Source: Candidatus Freyrarchaeum guaymasense (GTDB lineage Archaea > Asgardarchaeota > Jordarchaeia > Jordarchaeales > Freyrarchaeaceae). From it: a DNA stretch of 64,000 nucleotides. This document shows, in pieces, positions 27,593 to 36,834 of the stretch. The first letter of the stretch is position 1, and every line of letters begins with the position of its first letter. The stretch spans positions 1 through 64,000 of the forward strand of contig JAUQZD010000020.1 in NCBI GenBank assembly GCA_030587405.1, in the 5' to 3' direction. A model generated the notes under the pieces. It saw only the letters and a program-made list of their open reading frames with translations. It searched no databases and was not told where the DNA came from. The position numbers were made by a program, and so were the translations under genes.

Positions 27593-28534
27593 GTGGAGAG
27601 CTTCGTGCTGAAGAAGGATGATGAAAGTTACGTAGCCATACCTACGGAGATAATTGAAGATTATAGTACTGCAAGAATCGTCTTTAGCGAGGAAAGACTG
27701 CGTATCCTCAGGCTTCTGGCTGAAAAGCCAATGTATCCTAAAGAGTTAGCAAGAAGGCTGCGTGTTAACGAGCAGAAGGTATACTATCACATAGGGGAGC
27801 TCAAGAAAGCAGGTATTATTTTTGTAGCTAAGAGGAAAGAAGTTAAGGGAGCCACAGCAAAGTACTACTCAACTAAGGCTAAAGCGGTTTCTTTCATTCT
27901 CAATGGGGAAGGAGTACACGTTACACCCCCCCAAACTTTAAATTTAACGGAGAAGGCGGTACGCTTTTTAAGCCCGTTCATAGAGGGAGGAAAGCTTAGC
28001 GCGTTAATAGTGGTTGGCAGCCCCGACATCCATGGACCATACAGGGCGCAGGCTAGAGACAACCACTACGCAGTAGAATTGGCTATGTTTTTGGGATGTA
28101 TTTCCAATAGAATCGAAGGAAGTAATGTGAAGTTAGATACTGAAGTGCGTGAAGACGACCTTAAGAGGAATATGATAGTTGTGGGGGGGCCGATAACGAA
28201 CATGATCACCAATAAGCTTAACGAAAAGCTACCCATAAAGTTTGATGTTGCTGAGCAAAATAGGATATTCTCTACTGTGACTGGCCGCTTCTACTATGAG
28301 GATGAATGCGGGATAGTAGCTAAGATAACGAATCCATTTAACCCTGAAGCAGAGATCCTCGTTTTAGCTGGGAAAAGATTTCAGGGAACTAAGGCTGCTG
28401 TGCTTGCAGTAACAAGGTACCTAGATGAGTTAACTAAGAATAATGCACTTAACCCCTCGGTATCTGCTAGAGTAGTAGCAGGATACGACTTAGACGGGGA
28501 TGGAGTCGTAGATAGTGTTGAATTCTTAGAGTAA
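27593..28534 (+). CDS. ArsR-like HTH protein with S-layer-like and EF-hand-like C-terminus
   Basis: 313 aa from GTG 27593. An ArsR-type winged helix occupies about residues 30-110 (LRILRLLAEKPMYPKELA, NEQKVYYHIGELKKAGII). The rest contains two VVGxP-type strands (LIVVGSPDI, MIVVGGPITNMI) and NPFNPEAEILVLAG, reminiscent of archaeal S-layer-associated domains. The C-terminus DLDGDGVVDSVE is a calcium-binding dockerin/EF-hand-like loop. A cytoplasmic DNA-binding domain joined to surface-protein-like modules is odd; function unknown. Confidence 0.72.
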   Translation: MESFVLKKDDESYVAIPTEIIEDYSTARIVFSEERLRILRLLAEKPMYPKELARRLRVNEQKVYYHIGELKKAGIIFVAKRKEVKGATAKYYSTKAKAVSFILNGEGVHVTPPQTLNLTEKAVRFLSPFIEGGKLSALIVVGSPDIHGPYRAQARDNHYAVELAMFLGCISNRIEGSNVKLDTEVREDDLKRNMIVVGGPITNMITNKLNEKLPIKFDVAEQNRIFSTVTGRFYYEDECGIVAKITNPFNPEAEILVLAGKRFQGTKAAVLAVTRYLDELTKNNALNPSVSARVVAGYDLDGDGVVDSVEFLE

Positions 28535-28543
28535 ACGCTTTCA

Positions 28544-29899
28544 CTACTTTAGTTCCCCTTGGAGGATTAAATATCCGTTGTATGGTTCTCTATCCGTTAT
28601 TTCTCCGGATATGCTGTGGGTCATCAGCTTTTTCACTTCTTCGTGATCTCTTGTATGACCTAGAACGTAAATTAGTTTGACATATGCTACTTCTGGGAGC
28701 ATATTTCCACAGGGAATGACTCCTATCTTCAACAGGTCACGTCCTCTTTCGTATACGTTCATTCCTACAAAGCCATAGAGACATTGAGAAGTCATTGCAA
28801 CTGCTATGCCTTCCTCTATAGCTCTTTCAAGGGATGGAAGTATTGTTTTAGGGCAGTGTCCAAGGCCTGTTCCGGCAAGCACTATTCCATGATAACCCGT
28901 GTCAATTATGTGCTCTATCAGGTCTGCTTGCATTCCAGGGTATGTGTAGAGTAAGACAACTTTCGGGTCAATTTTCGTGTCCGCCGTAACAATCCTTTGG
29001 TTGCTTCTGCGCCTGTAATCGTTTCTAAACATCTTTATTTTACCGTCCGCAACCATTCCTAAAGGTATGTCACCTATCGTTTTGAATGTGTCCCTCCTGC
29101 TCGTGTGCATTTTTCTGACCCTAGTGCCTCTATGGATTAGATTGTACTCATCACTGCTGCTTCCATGCATACAAACAACGACTTCGGCTATGTCACTTCT
29201 AGCCGCCACCGTGGCAGAAGAGATTAAATTTATTGCCGCGTCACTTGAGGGCCTGTCGCTGCTTCTTTGGCTTCCAACCAGTACTACTGGAACTGAAAGG
29301 TTTTTTAGCATGAACGAGAGGGCGGCTGACGTGAAGTGCATGGTATCGGTTCCGTGAGCCACTATGACGCCGTCAGCTCCTTCGTTTACCTCTTTAGCGA
29401 CTGCTTCCGCTATTTTCACCCAGTATTCGGGTTGCATGTCTTCTGAAAAAATTTCGAGAAGAGAGAGGGTTTTTAGATTGCATATGTCTTCAAGTTCTGG
29501 GACGGCGCTGAAAAGCTCTTGGGGGGTGAACGCGGGAATCACGGCTCCGGTTCGGTAGTCCAATCTACTTGCCACGGTTCCTCCTGTCCCAATTAAGGCA
29601 ACCGTCGGCTTTTTTGGATCAAAGGAAACATCTCTTTCTGGTAGGGCATAATGACTTGGACTATAACCCAACTCTTCTATGATTGTTTCCTCTGAAATTC
29701 TCACCCCAATGTTATAGCCAGTTTTAAGCTTTAGGACCACGTGCCGGTCGTCTCCTAGCTCGCTCCTTGGGAGAAGGATCCCCTCGTATGTGGTGTCAGG
29801 ATTCACTACCCTAACAACACTCCACACCTTCACTTTAGCCTCTTCAAGTTTACGCTTGGCAAAACCGCGGTATCCTGGTAGCTTATCTTTAGGAGCCAT
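28544..29899 (-). CDS. gatD: Glutamyl-tRNA(Gln) amidotransferase subunit D
   Basis: 451 aa. After an N-terminal beta domain comes an L-asparaginase-type domain with ALIGTGGTVASRLDY, VAHGTDTMHFTSAAL and AGTGLGH. GatD hydrolyses glutamine and passes ammonia to GatE, converting Glu-tRNA(Gln) to Gln-tRNA(Gln) in archaea. Its ATG overlaps the gatE stop by 11 bp. Confidence 0.96.
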   Translation of the reverse strand: MAPKDKLPGYRGFAKRKLEEAKVKVWSVVRVVNPDTTYEGILLPRSELGDDRHVVLKLKTGYNIGVRISEETIIEELGYSPSHYALPERDVSFDPKKPTVALIGTGGTVASRLDYRTGAVIPAFTPQELFSAVPELEDICNLKTLSLLEIFSEDMQPEYWVKIAEAVAKEVNEGADGVIVAHGTDTMHFTSAALSFMLKNLSVPVVLVGSQRSSDRPSSDAAINLISSATVAARSDIAEVVVCMHGSSSDEYNLIHRGTRVRKMHTSRRDTFKTIGDIPLGMVADGKIKMFRNDYRRRSNQRIVTADTKIDPKVVLLYTYPGMQADLIEHIIDTGYHGIVLAGTGLGHCPKTILPSLERAIEEGIAVAMTSQCLYGFVGMNVYERGRDLLKIGVIPCGNMLPEVAYVKLIYVLGHTRDHEEVKKLMTHSISGEITDREPYNGYLILQGELK

Positions 29900-31838
29900 G
29901 CTTTATCACCTCGCTGATTTTTGCCTTTAAAAGCTCAGCGACCGTTTTACCATCGATTTTCCCTCTAACTTGCTTCATGACGGCGCCCATGAGAGGACTG
30001 AACGCTCTTTCACCTTTACTTATAATTAAACTCATGTTACTTTCGACAACCTTGCTAATTATCTCTTCAAGTTCCTCCTTGGAGAGAGGCTTTATGCCTA
30101 ACGCGTTTAATGCATCATCCAAGTTAGAAGGCTTCTCAGCCAGCTTAGCTAGTAGCTGCGGTATGGCTTCCTTAGCTATCTTACCTTCCGACAGGTATTT
30201 GAAGACTCCATTAAAGTCTTCCCTAGTAAGGTTCTCTACGGGTACCCCTTCCCGTTCCAGGCCTCTAACCGTTTGTAGAAGGGTTGACGCTACTAAGACC
30301 GGATCAACCCGGTACGATTCAACTATTTCTTTAAATATTTCTGCTTTCTCTTCAAGTATTAGTTCTTCCGCGAACTCGCTGCTTATGCCGTATTTCTTAG
30401 CAAGCTTCTCCTTTAGGACCCACGGATACTCTGGCAGTTGACTTGCCACCCTACGTTTCCATTCAGGGTTTATTATTATGGGGGGAGTATCGGTGTCAGG
30501 GTAGAGGCGGGCGCCTCCATGAAGTTCTCTAAGAAACTCGCTGTTACCGTTTTCTAGCGCCCTTCTGGTTTCATTTGGGACTCCCTTAAGGGAAAGGCGA
30601 GCCCTCTTAACAACGACTTCTAAGGCTTTCTTTCCCATCTCCTCAGGGGCTTTCACTAGTACGAAGGCATCATTGTCATCTAATTCTAGGGCGAGACGTA
30701 AGGCGTCTGCTTCTTGAGGGGAAACACCATATTTTTCGAGGTTTTCATCGGAGTGTATTATCTCAGCTATTCCTGTTATGGCTCGAACCTTGTCAGCGAG
30801 CTCTTTGCCGAACCTTCTACCCGGTTGAACCTCCATGCCTAGGAGACCGGAGAACTTGGGGAGACGAACGGCTAAAATTCTCTCATTTCCTTTTCTTTTT
30901 AGGATCTTAGACCGTGTCTCTCTAAATTTTTCCGTTACGTCTTTAACGTCTAACTTGTATTCGTCTTCCTTAGCGCCTCTATGTAAAAGCTCGTCTCGTA
31001 TCTTTAGAAGACTAAGCTGGCGAATCACTTCGTTTCTAGCTAGTTTAGGAAGCCATTCAAGCTTCTGAACGCCCTTAATCTCTACCCTTGCTCCCCCCCT
31101 TATGCTGACGTTTATGTCCTGCCTTATGGTTCCGATTCCTCTTTTCACCTTTCCTGTGCTTCTGAGGAGGAGGCCTATGCGGAAAGCGGTTTCTAGGAGT
31201 TCCTCTGGTGTTTCAATGTCAGGACTTGTCACTATCTCAACTAGTGGTATTCCAAGCCGGTCAAGCCTGTAGTAGACTGTTTTCCCCTCCTCTTTCACCT
31301 TCCGTGCAGCGTCTTCCTCTATACATATGGTTTCGATTCCGACTTCTTTACCATTTACAGGGATCCTGCCGTTTAACCCTATAACTAAAGTGCGCTGAAA
31401 GCCGCATGGTACGGAGCCGTCAAGATAATTTTTCCTGCACACGTGAAGTTCGTCAACAATGTTAGCCTTCAGGAGGAGGGCTAGTTCTAGCCCTATTTCA
31501 AGCGCTTCAGTGGATATCTCGAATGGGGGTGTTTGACGCGTACATGCAATTCACATGTACGTTTCGTCTATTTCGTAGCTACAGGTTGTATCATTGTATC
31601 CTTCATATATTACCGTTCTTCCTTTCTCGTATTCTGCCAGCATAGCGGCATCAAACTCGCCCATTTCTCCGAGGACAGGTCGGAAGAACCTTCTAATGGT
31701 AAAGTGGGGTGGATCGCTTCTAAGTATGGGTGGACAGTGGCAGAAAAGTTTACGAGAGGTACGGAGTTCCTGGTGTATTTCCAAGCCGGCTTTAAAGCCA
31801 ACTGCCTTATAATCGATTTCCCGTGCTGAAACGTCCAA
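29889..31838 (-). CDS. gatE: Glutamyl-tRNA(Gln) amidotransferase subunit E, interrupted by a 30-nt intron-like insertion
   Basis: About 639 aa after removal of 31533-31562. The N-terminal part (KAGLEIHQEL, KLFCHCPP, YEIDE) runs into an in-frame TGA at 31553-31551; ten codons later the same frame continues TPPFEISTEALEI, GSVPCGFQRT, RLGIPLVEIVT and the C-terminal YqeY-like tail. Homologues read DE-x-PP at this point, so the extra ten codons with the stop are foreign to the family. The TTG start at 31838 follows GAGGTGA. Ten downstream bases are shared with gatD. Without splicing or readthrough the transamidosome would lack GatE. Confidence 0.92.
31533..31562 (-). other. Putative 30-nt BHB-type mRNA mini-intron in gatE
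   Basis: On the minus strand: GACG (31568-31565), bulge AAA (31564-31562), an 8-bp inner helix CGTACATG/CATGTACG around loop TGAATTG, then CGTC (31538-31535) and bulge AAA (31534-31532). GACG/CGTC forms the 4-bp central helix. Cutting after the second A of each bulge excises exactly 30 nt including the TGA and joins YEIDE to TPPFEISTEALEI. The outer helix is lacking or weak (CGAA/TTCG at a distance). Confidence 0.85.
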
Positions 31839-31985
31839 GGGGTTCACCTCGCGCTTGGTAATTCCAAGAACTCCTAAAGAAGAGATCACGTAATAAATAT
31901 GACCAATGAAAGTAAAATCCGTGTAGCACAAAGAGTTTATATTTTACCCTTTCGAAGAGAACAGTACTATGAGGGGTGCCGGTTA

Positions 31986-33584
31986 ATGTACACCGTTAGC
32001 CAAGAGATATCTATTGAGGAGAAGGCTTGCAGGGAGATTATTAATCTTCTACTAAAAGGTGAGGAACTTAGGAAAGTGAAAAGGCAAGTCTGTGCAAGGT
32101 ATGGATTAAGAAGTGTGCCCAGTAACGTTAAAATTCTATCCTATGCTACTGAGGAGGAGAAGGCGAGGCTGGTTCGGGTCCTTAGAAGGAAGGAGACGCG
32201 TTCTATTTCCGGCATTTTAATAATTGCGGTTATGGCGCCTCCATTCCCGTGTCCGGGAAGGTGCATATACTGTCCTGGAGGCGAAGGCGTCCCAAAGTCT
32301 TACACAGGCCGTGAACCCGCAACGATGCGCGCCATAGAAAACAATTATGATCCATACATGCAGGTTAGGTCTCGTCTGGAGCAGCTCGAAAGGATAGGGC
32401 ACCCCGTCGATAGAAGTAAGGTTAAGCTGGTGATAATGGGAGGAACGTTCCTAGCTACCCCAGAAAGCTACCAAAACTACTTTGTTAAGAGATGCTTAGA
32501 CGCTATTACAGGGGTGAACTCCTTAGGCATAGAAGAAGCTAAGGAGGCAGCAGAAAGGTCTGAGATAAGGAATGTTGGTATAACGATTGAAACTAGGCCC
32601 GACTACTGTAGAGAGTATCATGTAGACAGGATGCTGTTTCTAGGGGCGACGAAAGTGGAAATAGGCGTACAGACTATTTACGATGAGATATACGAATTGA
32701 TTCAGAGAGGGCACACCGTAGAAGACGTAGTGGAAGCATTTAGGATTGCAAAGGATGCTGGCTTAAAGGTTACCGCTCACATTATGCCTAACCTCCCTGG
32801 GTCAACCCCCGAGCTAGATGTTAACGTCTTTAAAACCATTTTTAACGATTCACGCTTTAAACCGGATGGACTAAAAATATACCCTTGCCTCGTGCTTAAG
32901 GGCACGAAGCTTTATGACATGTATTTGAAAGGAGAGTATAAGCCATACCCTACTGAAACCGTTATAGAGGTTATCGCCCAAGCCAAGAAGACCATTCCTT
33001 ACTGGATTAGGGTGCAGCGCGTGCAGAGGGACATACCTGCCCACCTCATAATAGATGGAGTCAAAAAAAGCAACCTTAGAGAACTTGTCTTAGAAAGGCT
33101 GCAAATGGAAGGGAAAAGGTGTAACTGTATAAGATGCAGGGAAGTAGGGCATTATCTGCGGAGAGGAGGGAAACCTCCATCACATGAAGAGGTAAAACTG
33201 TATGTAGAGAAGTACCCGGCTTCGGAGGGGGAGGAAGTATTCATTTCCTATGAAACGTTAGATCGGCGGGCGCTCATAGGATTCATTAGGTTAAGGCGGC
33301 CTTCAGAGAAGGCTCATAGACCGGAAATTACAAAGACAGAATCCGTAGTGGTGCGGGAGCTTCACGTTTATGGGCCATTAGTTCCTCTTGGTGAACGGGT
33401 TAATGATGCGTGGCAACATAAAGGGTATGGAAGTAAACTATTGGAAGAGGCTGAGAGGGTGGCGAGGGAAGATTACGATGCAAGAAAAATCCTAGTGTTA
33501 TCAGGTCTTGGAGCAAAGGAATACTATTATAAGCATGGATACAGAAGAGACGGGGTATACGTTTCCAAAAAATTGAAGGATTAG
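31986..33584 (+). CDS. elp3: Elp3-type tRNA uridine carboxymethyltransferase
   Basis: About 532 aa from ATG 31986 (GAGGGGTG upstream; an in-frame ATG at 31899 would run into the gatE leader). The radical-SAM domain has CPGRCIYCPGG, GGTFLATPESYQ and ETRPDYC. The C-terminal GNAT acetyltransferase domain has HKGYGSKLLEEAERVA and LSGLGAKEYYYKHGY. It modifies wobble uridine (cm5U) of tRNAs. Divergent from gatE. Confidence 0.95.
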   Translation: MYTVSQEISIEEKACREIINLLLKGEELRKVKRQVCARYGLRSVPSNVKILSYATEEEKARLVRVLRRKETRSISGILIIAVMAPPFPCPGRCIYCPGGEGVPKSYTGREPATMRAIENNYDPYMQVRSRLEQLERIGHPVDRSKVKLVIMGGTFLATPESYQNYFVKRCLDAITGVNSLGIEEAKEAAERSEIRNVGITIETRPDYCREYHVDRMLFLGATKVEIGVQTIYDEIYELIQRGHTVEDVVEAFRIAKDAGLKVTAHIMPNLPGSTPELDVNVFKTIFNDSRFKPDGLKIYPCLVLKGTKLYDMYLKGEYKPYPTETVIEVIAQAKKTIPYWIRVQRVQRDIPAHLIIDGVKKSNLRELVLERLQMEGKRCNCIRCREVGHYLRRGGKPPSHEEVKLYVEKYPASEGEEVFISYETLDRRALIGFIRLRRPSEKAHRPEITKTESVVVRELHVYGPLVPLGERVNDAWQHKGYGSKLLEEAERVAREDYDARKILVLSGLGAKEYYYKHGYRRDGVYVSKKLKD

Positions 33585-33599
33585 GCAGGAAATAGGGGT

Positions 33600-33968
33600 T
33601 CAACCCTTAATTTCAGCTATTTTTTCGGCTAAGTCCTTCACGAGCTGCTCCGCTTGGCCAGGATTAATAATGCATACTGATGCTGCCGGCCTGTCTATAC
33701 CTGCTGAGACGCCTAAGTCCTCTTTGCTTGGAACATATATGTAAGGTACGCCCTTTTCCTCGCATAGGAGAGGAAGGTGCATTACGATTTCCGGCGGGTC
33801 AACGTTTTCGGCTATAACTACTAGTTTTGCTAATCCTCTTTCGACGGCTTTAGTAGTCTCATTTGTGCCTCGTTTCACCTTCCCAGTATCACGGGCGATT
33901 TCAACGGCTTCTAACGCCTTTGAAGCTAGCTCACTAGGAGTTTTAAAACGAACATGCGGCTTTGACAA
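33600..33968 (-). CDS. rpl7ae: Ribosomal protein eL8/L7Ae, kink-turn binding
   Basis: 122 aa, the exact archaeal size. [26 protein letters not shown] and [14 protein letters not shown] are the RNA-binding core. L7Ae binds kink-turns in 23S rRNA, box C/D and H/ACA guide RNAs and RNase P. It is converging with elp3 (15 bp apart). Confidence 0.97.
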   Translation of the reverse strand: MSKPHVRFKTPSELASKALEAVEIARDTGKVKRGTNETTKAVERGLAKLVVIAENVDPPEIVMHLPLLCEEKGVPYIYVPSKEDLGVSAGIDRPAASVCIINPGQAEQLVKDLAEKIAEIKG

Positions 33969-34108
33969 TGATTCATCCCTCCTTCAGGCTCAGCCCTCAT
34001 AAGGGTTGAGGAAAAAGAAGCAATTATCCCTTTATGAAGGTTTTGGTTTTGCGATTTTCTTTCATCTTAAACATGTTAATAGGAGGTTAACTATTAAACC
34101 ACTTTAAA

Positions 34109-34417
34109 CTATCTTAAGGACATTTCAATAAATATTTCTTCAGGGATGCGTATCCTCATTATCTGTTTTAGAGTGCGCTCATCCGGATCATGGAGGACTA
34201 TGAGGCGCTTATGAATGCGCATTTCCCATTTGTCCCATGTGGCAGTTCCCTGCCCTGAGGGGCCTTTACGTACCGGGACACGTAACCGTTTGGTTGGCAA
34301 GGGAATTGGACCTGAAACCCGTGTACCCCTCTTCTTAGCTAGTTCCTTAATTTGGTTGCAAACAGCGTCAAGCTTTCGGTGGTCTGTGCTTGAAAGCTGA
34401 ATCACAGTTTTTTGCAT
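34109..34417 (-). CDS. rps10: 30S ribosomal protein uS10
   Basis: 102 aa from ATG 34417 (GGTGA upstream; a longer frame to 34486 is non-homologous). STDHRKLDAVCNQI, SGPIPLPTKRLRVPVRKGP and HKRLIVLHDPDE are uS10 blocks. Archaeal rps10 usually follows EF-1A; no tuf-like gene is adjacent here. Confidence 0.96.
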   Translation of the reverse strand: MQKTVIQLSSTDHRKLDAVCNQIKELAKKRGTRVSGPIPLPTKRLRVPVRKGPSGQGTATWDKWEMRIHKRLIVLHDPDERTLKQIMRIRIPEEIFIEMSLR

Positions 34418-34552
34418 TAATGTCACCTTTACACTACCTATGCAAGAGAGGAAAAAACATATTTGTAATAAAAATTTTTCCCGCACCTAAGTTGTTTTAA
34501 GGGTAATATTTGCGTTTTGGGTTAAGTTATATAACGTGGATTTTTGAGGGGT

Positions 34553-35407
34553 TTAGTAGAGAGCGAAGTCTAGAACGCGACCGCAGGAACAGCTTCTCTC
34601 CTTAGGGATCACTTCTATCACTTTGTAGAGGAGTTTCCTTACGCGTTCAATGTTTTCACGCATACTCTTAGCGACCTGTTCTGCCGTGACTGGACGTAAA
34701 CCATAGACGTCGACGTCCGTTGGCATGGCGATGGACGCAAAACATATTTCTGCTTCTTTTGCCAGCACGCACTCGGGGTAACAGGTCATCCCTACCACGG
34801 AGAATCCTTGATTTTTGTAGAAGAGGCTCTCTGCTCTCGTGCTAAACCGTGGTCCGTTTATGCAGACATAGGTTCCCTCTTCATGTATTTTGTATCCGAG
34901 CTCGTGGGCGCAATCGATTATCACTCTCCTAAGCTCTGGGCAGAATGGATCTGCGAATTCTACGTGTCCGACGACTCCGCCTTCAAAGAACGTGTCTTTC
35001 CTCTGGCCGAACGTCCTATCAAATATTTGGTTTATTATGACGAATTCGCCAGGTTTTATTGTTTCTGGCTGTAGGCTGCCGCAAGCTGCAGGAGATATTA
35101 TTCTTTGAACGCCGAGACTTTTCAGCGCCCATATGTTGGCGCGGTAGTTTATTTCGTGAGGGGGAATCGTGTGGTGACGTCCATGTCTGGCTAGGAAAGC
35201 TACCTTTCTCCCTTTAACTAATCCGACAATTATGTTATCTGAGGGGGGGCCGTAGGGCGTGTATACCTTTATCTCCTTTGCAATAGAGAATATTGCAGGG
35301 TCGTAGTTCCCCGTCCCTCCGAGGATTCCTATTTCGCATGGTAGAAGGTTTTCTATTTCCTCTTTTGTGGCGTCTATTGGAACGTATAAAGGGGAGATTT
35401 TTCTCAA
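34553..35407 (-). CDS. mtnP: S-methyl-5'-thioadenosine phosphorylase
   Basis: 284 aa. Purine nucleoside phosphorylase fold with GILGGTGNYD (phosphate loop), ARHGRHHTIPPHEINYRAN, CINGPRFSTRAES and GMTCYPECVLAKEAE; the MTCYPE segment favours MTA phosphorylase. C-terminal SCSCGR adds a CxC pair seen in thermophilic homologues with disulfides. It recycles MTA to adenine and methylthioribose-1-phosphate, complementing AhcY in SAM salvage. Confidence 0.93.
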   Translation of the reverse strand: MRKISPLYVPIDATKEEIENLLPCEIGILGGTGNYDPAIFSIAKEIKVYTPYGPPSDNIIVGLVKGRKVAFLARHGRHHTIPPHEINYRANIWALKSLGVQRIISPAACGSLQPETIKPGEFVIINQIFDRTFGQRKDTFFEGGVVGHVEFADPFCPELRRVIIDCAHELGYKIHEEGTYVCINGPRFSTRAESLFYKNQGFSVVGMTCYPECVLAKEAEICFASIAMPTDVDVYGLRPVTAEQVAKSMRENIERVRKLLYKVIEVIPKERSCSCGRVLDFALY

Positions 35408-35509
35408 GGTGGTACCTCCTCCATTTTTTACCGGATGGTTCTATCTTATAGATGTAGTTTTTTAATTTTTTGGAAATCGAGAAGCGCCATGTAACCGCCT
35501 TTTTGAAGT

Positions 35510-36802
35510 TTACGTTGTCAGCACGCTTCCCGCTCCCTTAGGAGCAATTATTTCTCCATGCTCCATGACCACGACGCCATTAACTATTGTGGTTATAGGC
35601 TTCCCTTTAACCGTCCATCCTTCGAATGGAGAGTACTTTGCTTTCGAGTAGAAGCTGTCGGGATTTATCTTGCCTTTAGCTTTCAGGTCTATTATTGTAA
35701 GGTCTGCATCGTACCCTTCCTCTATTTTTCCTTTACTTTTAATCTTGAATATTTTTGCAGGGTTCTCTGAGAGCACCTCAACTAGCCTTTTGAGGGAAAT
35801 CCGTCCGGCGTTGACCTGAGTTAGCATCAATGAAAGAGTTGTCTCTAACCCTGGGAAGCCGGGTGACGCATCTGAAATGCTTTTTTCCTTCTCACTTTTC
35901 TGGTGTGGAGCATGGTCGCTTGCTATTACGTCTATTATACCTTGGTTAAGGGCGAGCCAAAGGGACTCTAGGTCTTCATTCTCGCGTAAGGGAGGGAGCA
36001 CCTTTAGCAGCGATCCTTTTTCCTCTATGTGCTTTCTTGTTAAGAGAAGGTGATGGGGTGTAACCTCGCAGGAAACGCGAGGATATGATGCTTTAAGCGT
36101 ACGTATGTATTCCACTGTTCGCTTTGAGGTAATGTGGCAGAGGTGGAGGTGGCATTGCGCTCTTTCGGCTGCTAACGTGTACCTTATGACTGCTGAGAAC
36201 TCTATGTTAATGCTGTGTACTTGGAGGAATTGCTGGATTGTGTTGTACTCATCTTTGACCTTTTCCTCGGGGTGTACCGCTACCGGCTTTCCGAATTTTG
36301 AGGCAGACTTAAGGCGGTCAGGCAGCGATCCTGTAAGCCAAGATTCTGGGTCTTGAGGATACACTTTGAAGGCGACTGCTCCCTCCTCAATTATTTTAGG
36401 TATCTCATCTATTCTGGAGGGAAAAAGCGAGAAGAAGCCTACGTTGACCATGGCTTTTCCTTGAGCCAGTTTCTTTTTAAATTTTAAAACTTCGGCGGAA
36501 TCCGTCTTGGGCCTAGTGTTGGGCATGTCTAAAACTGTTGTTATACCTCCTGCCGCTGCAGCACACGTCCCAGTATGGTAGTCTTCCTTGTAGGATTGTT
36601 CTAAATCTCTTAAATGCACATGGACGTCTATTAGGCCCGGAAGGACTACCCTGTTTTCTGCGTTTATCACTCTCTCAGCAGTCTCGGTGCATGATCCTCT
36701 GAAGAGCTTCACTATTTTCCCTGACCTTACCGCTATGTTGCCTTTAACGAACTGACCTCTCCAAGGGAAGGTAGCATTTCTTATGAGTAAGTCTAAGGTC
36801 AT
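35510..36802 (-). CDS. pyrC: Dihydroorotase
   Basis: 430 aa cyclic amidohydrolase. LIDVHVHLRDLEQSYKED holds the metal-binding HxH, GGITTVLDMPNTRP and SDHAPHQ are the other active-site blocks, and GFPGLETTLSLM matches class I dihydroorotases/allantoinases. Catalyses carbamoyl-aspartate cyclisation in pyrimidine synthesis. Allantoinase or hydantoinase cannot be fully excluded. Confidence 0.9.
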   Translation of the reverse strand: MTLDLLIRNATFPWRGQFVKGNIAVRSGKIVKLFRGSCTETAERVINAENRVVLPGLIDVHVHLRDLEQSYKEDYHTGTCAAAAGGITTVLDMPNTRPKTDSAEVLKFKKKLAQGKAMVNVGFFSLFPSRIDEIPKIIEEGAVAFKVYPQDPESWLTGSLPDRLKSASKFGKPVAVHPEEKVKDEYNTIQQFLQVHSINIEFSAVIRYTLAAERAQCHLHLCHITSKRTVEYIRTLKASYPRVSCEVTPHHLLLTRKHIEEKGSLLKVLPPLRENEDLESLWLALNQGIIDVIASDHAPHQKSEKEKSISDASPGFPGLETTLSLMLTQVNAGRISLKRLVEVLSENPAKIFKIKSKGKIEEGYDADLTIIDLKAKGKINPDSFYSKAKYSPFEGWTVKGKPITTIVNGVVVMEHGEIIAPKGAGSVLTT

Positions 36803-36834
36803 GGTATCCCATTCAGTAAAATGAACTATTAAAC

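Noticed and set aside
31551..31553. gatE in-frame TGA as selenocysteine or readthrough
   Set aside because: The TGA lies within ten codons absent from the family, in the loop of a perfect hairpin; no GatE homologue needs a residue there. Excision explains frame, spacing and structure together.
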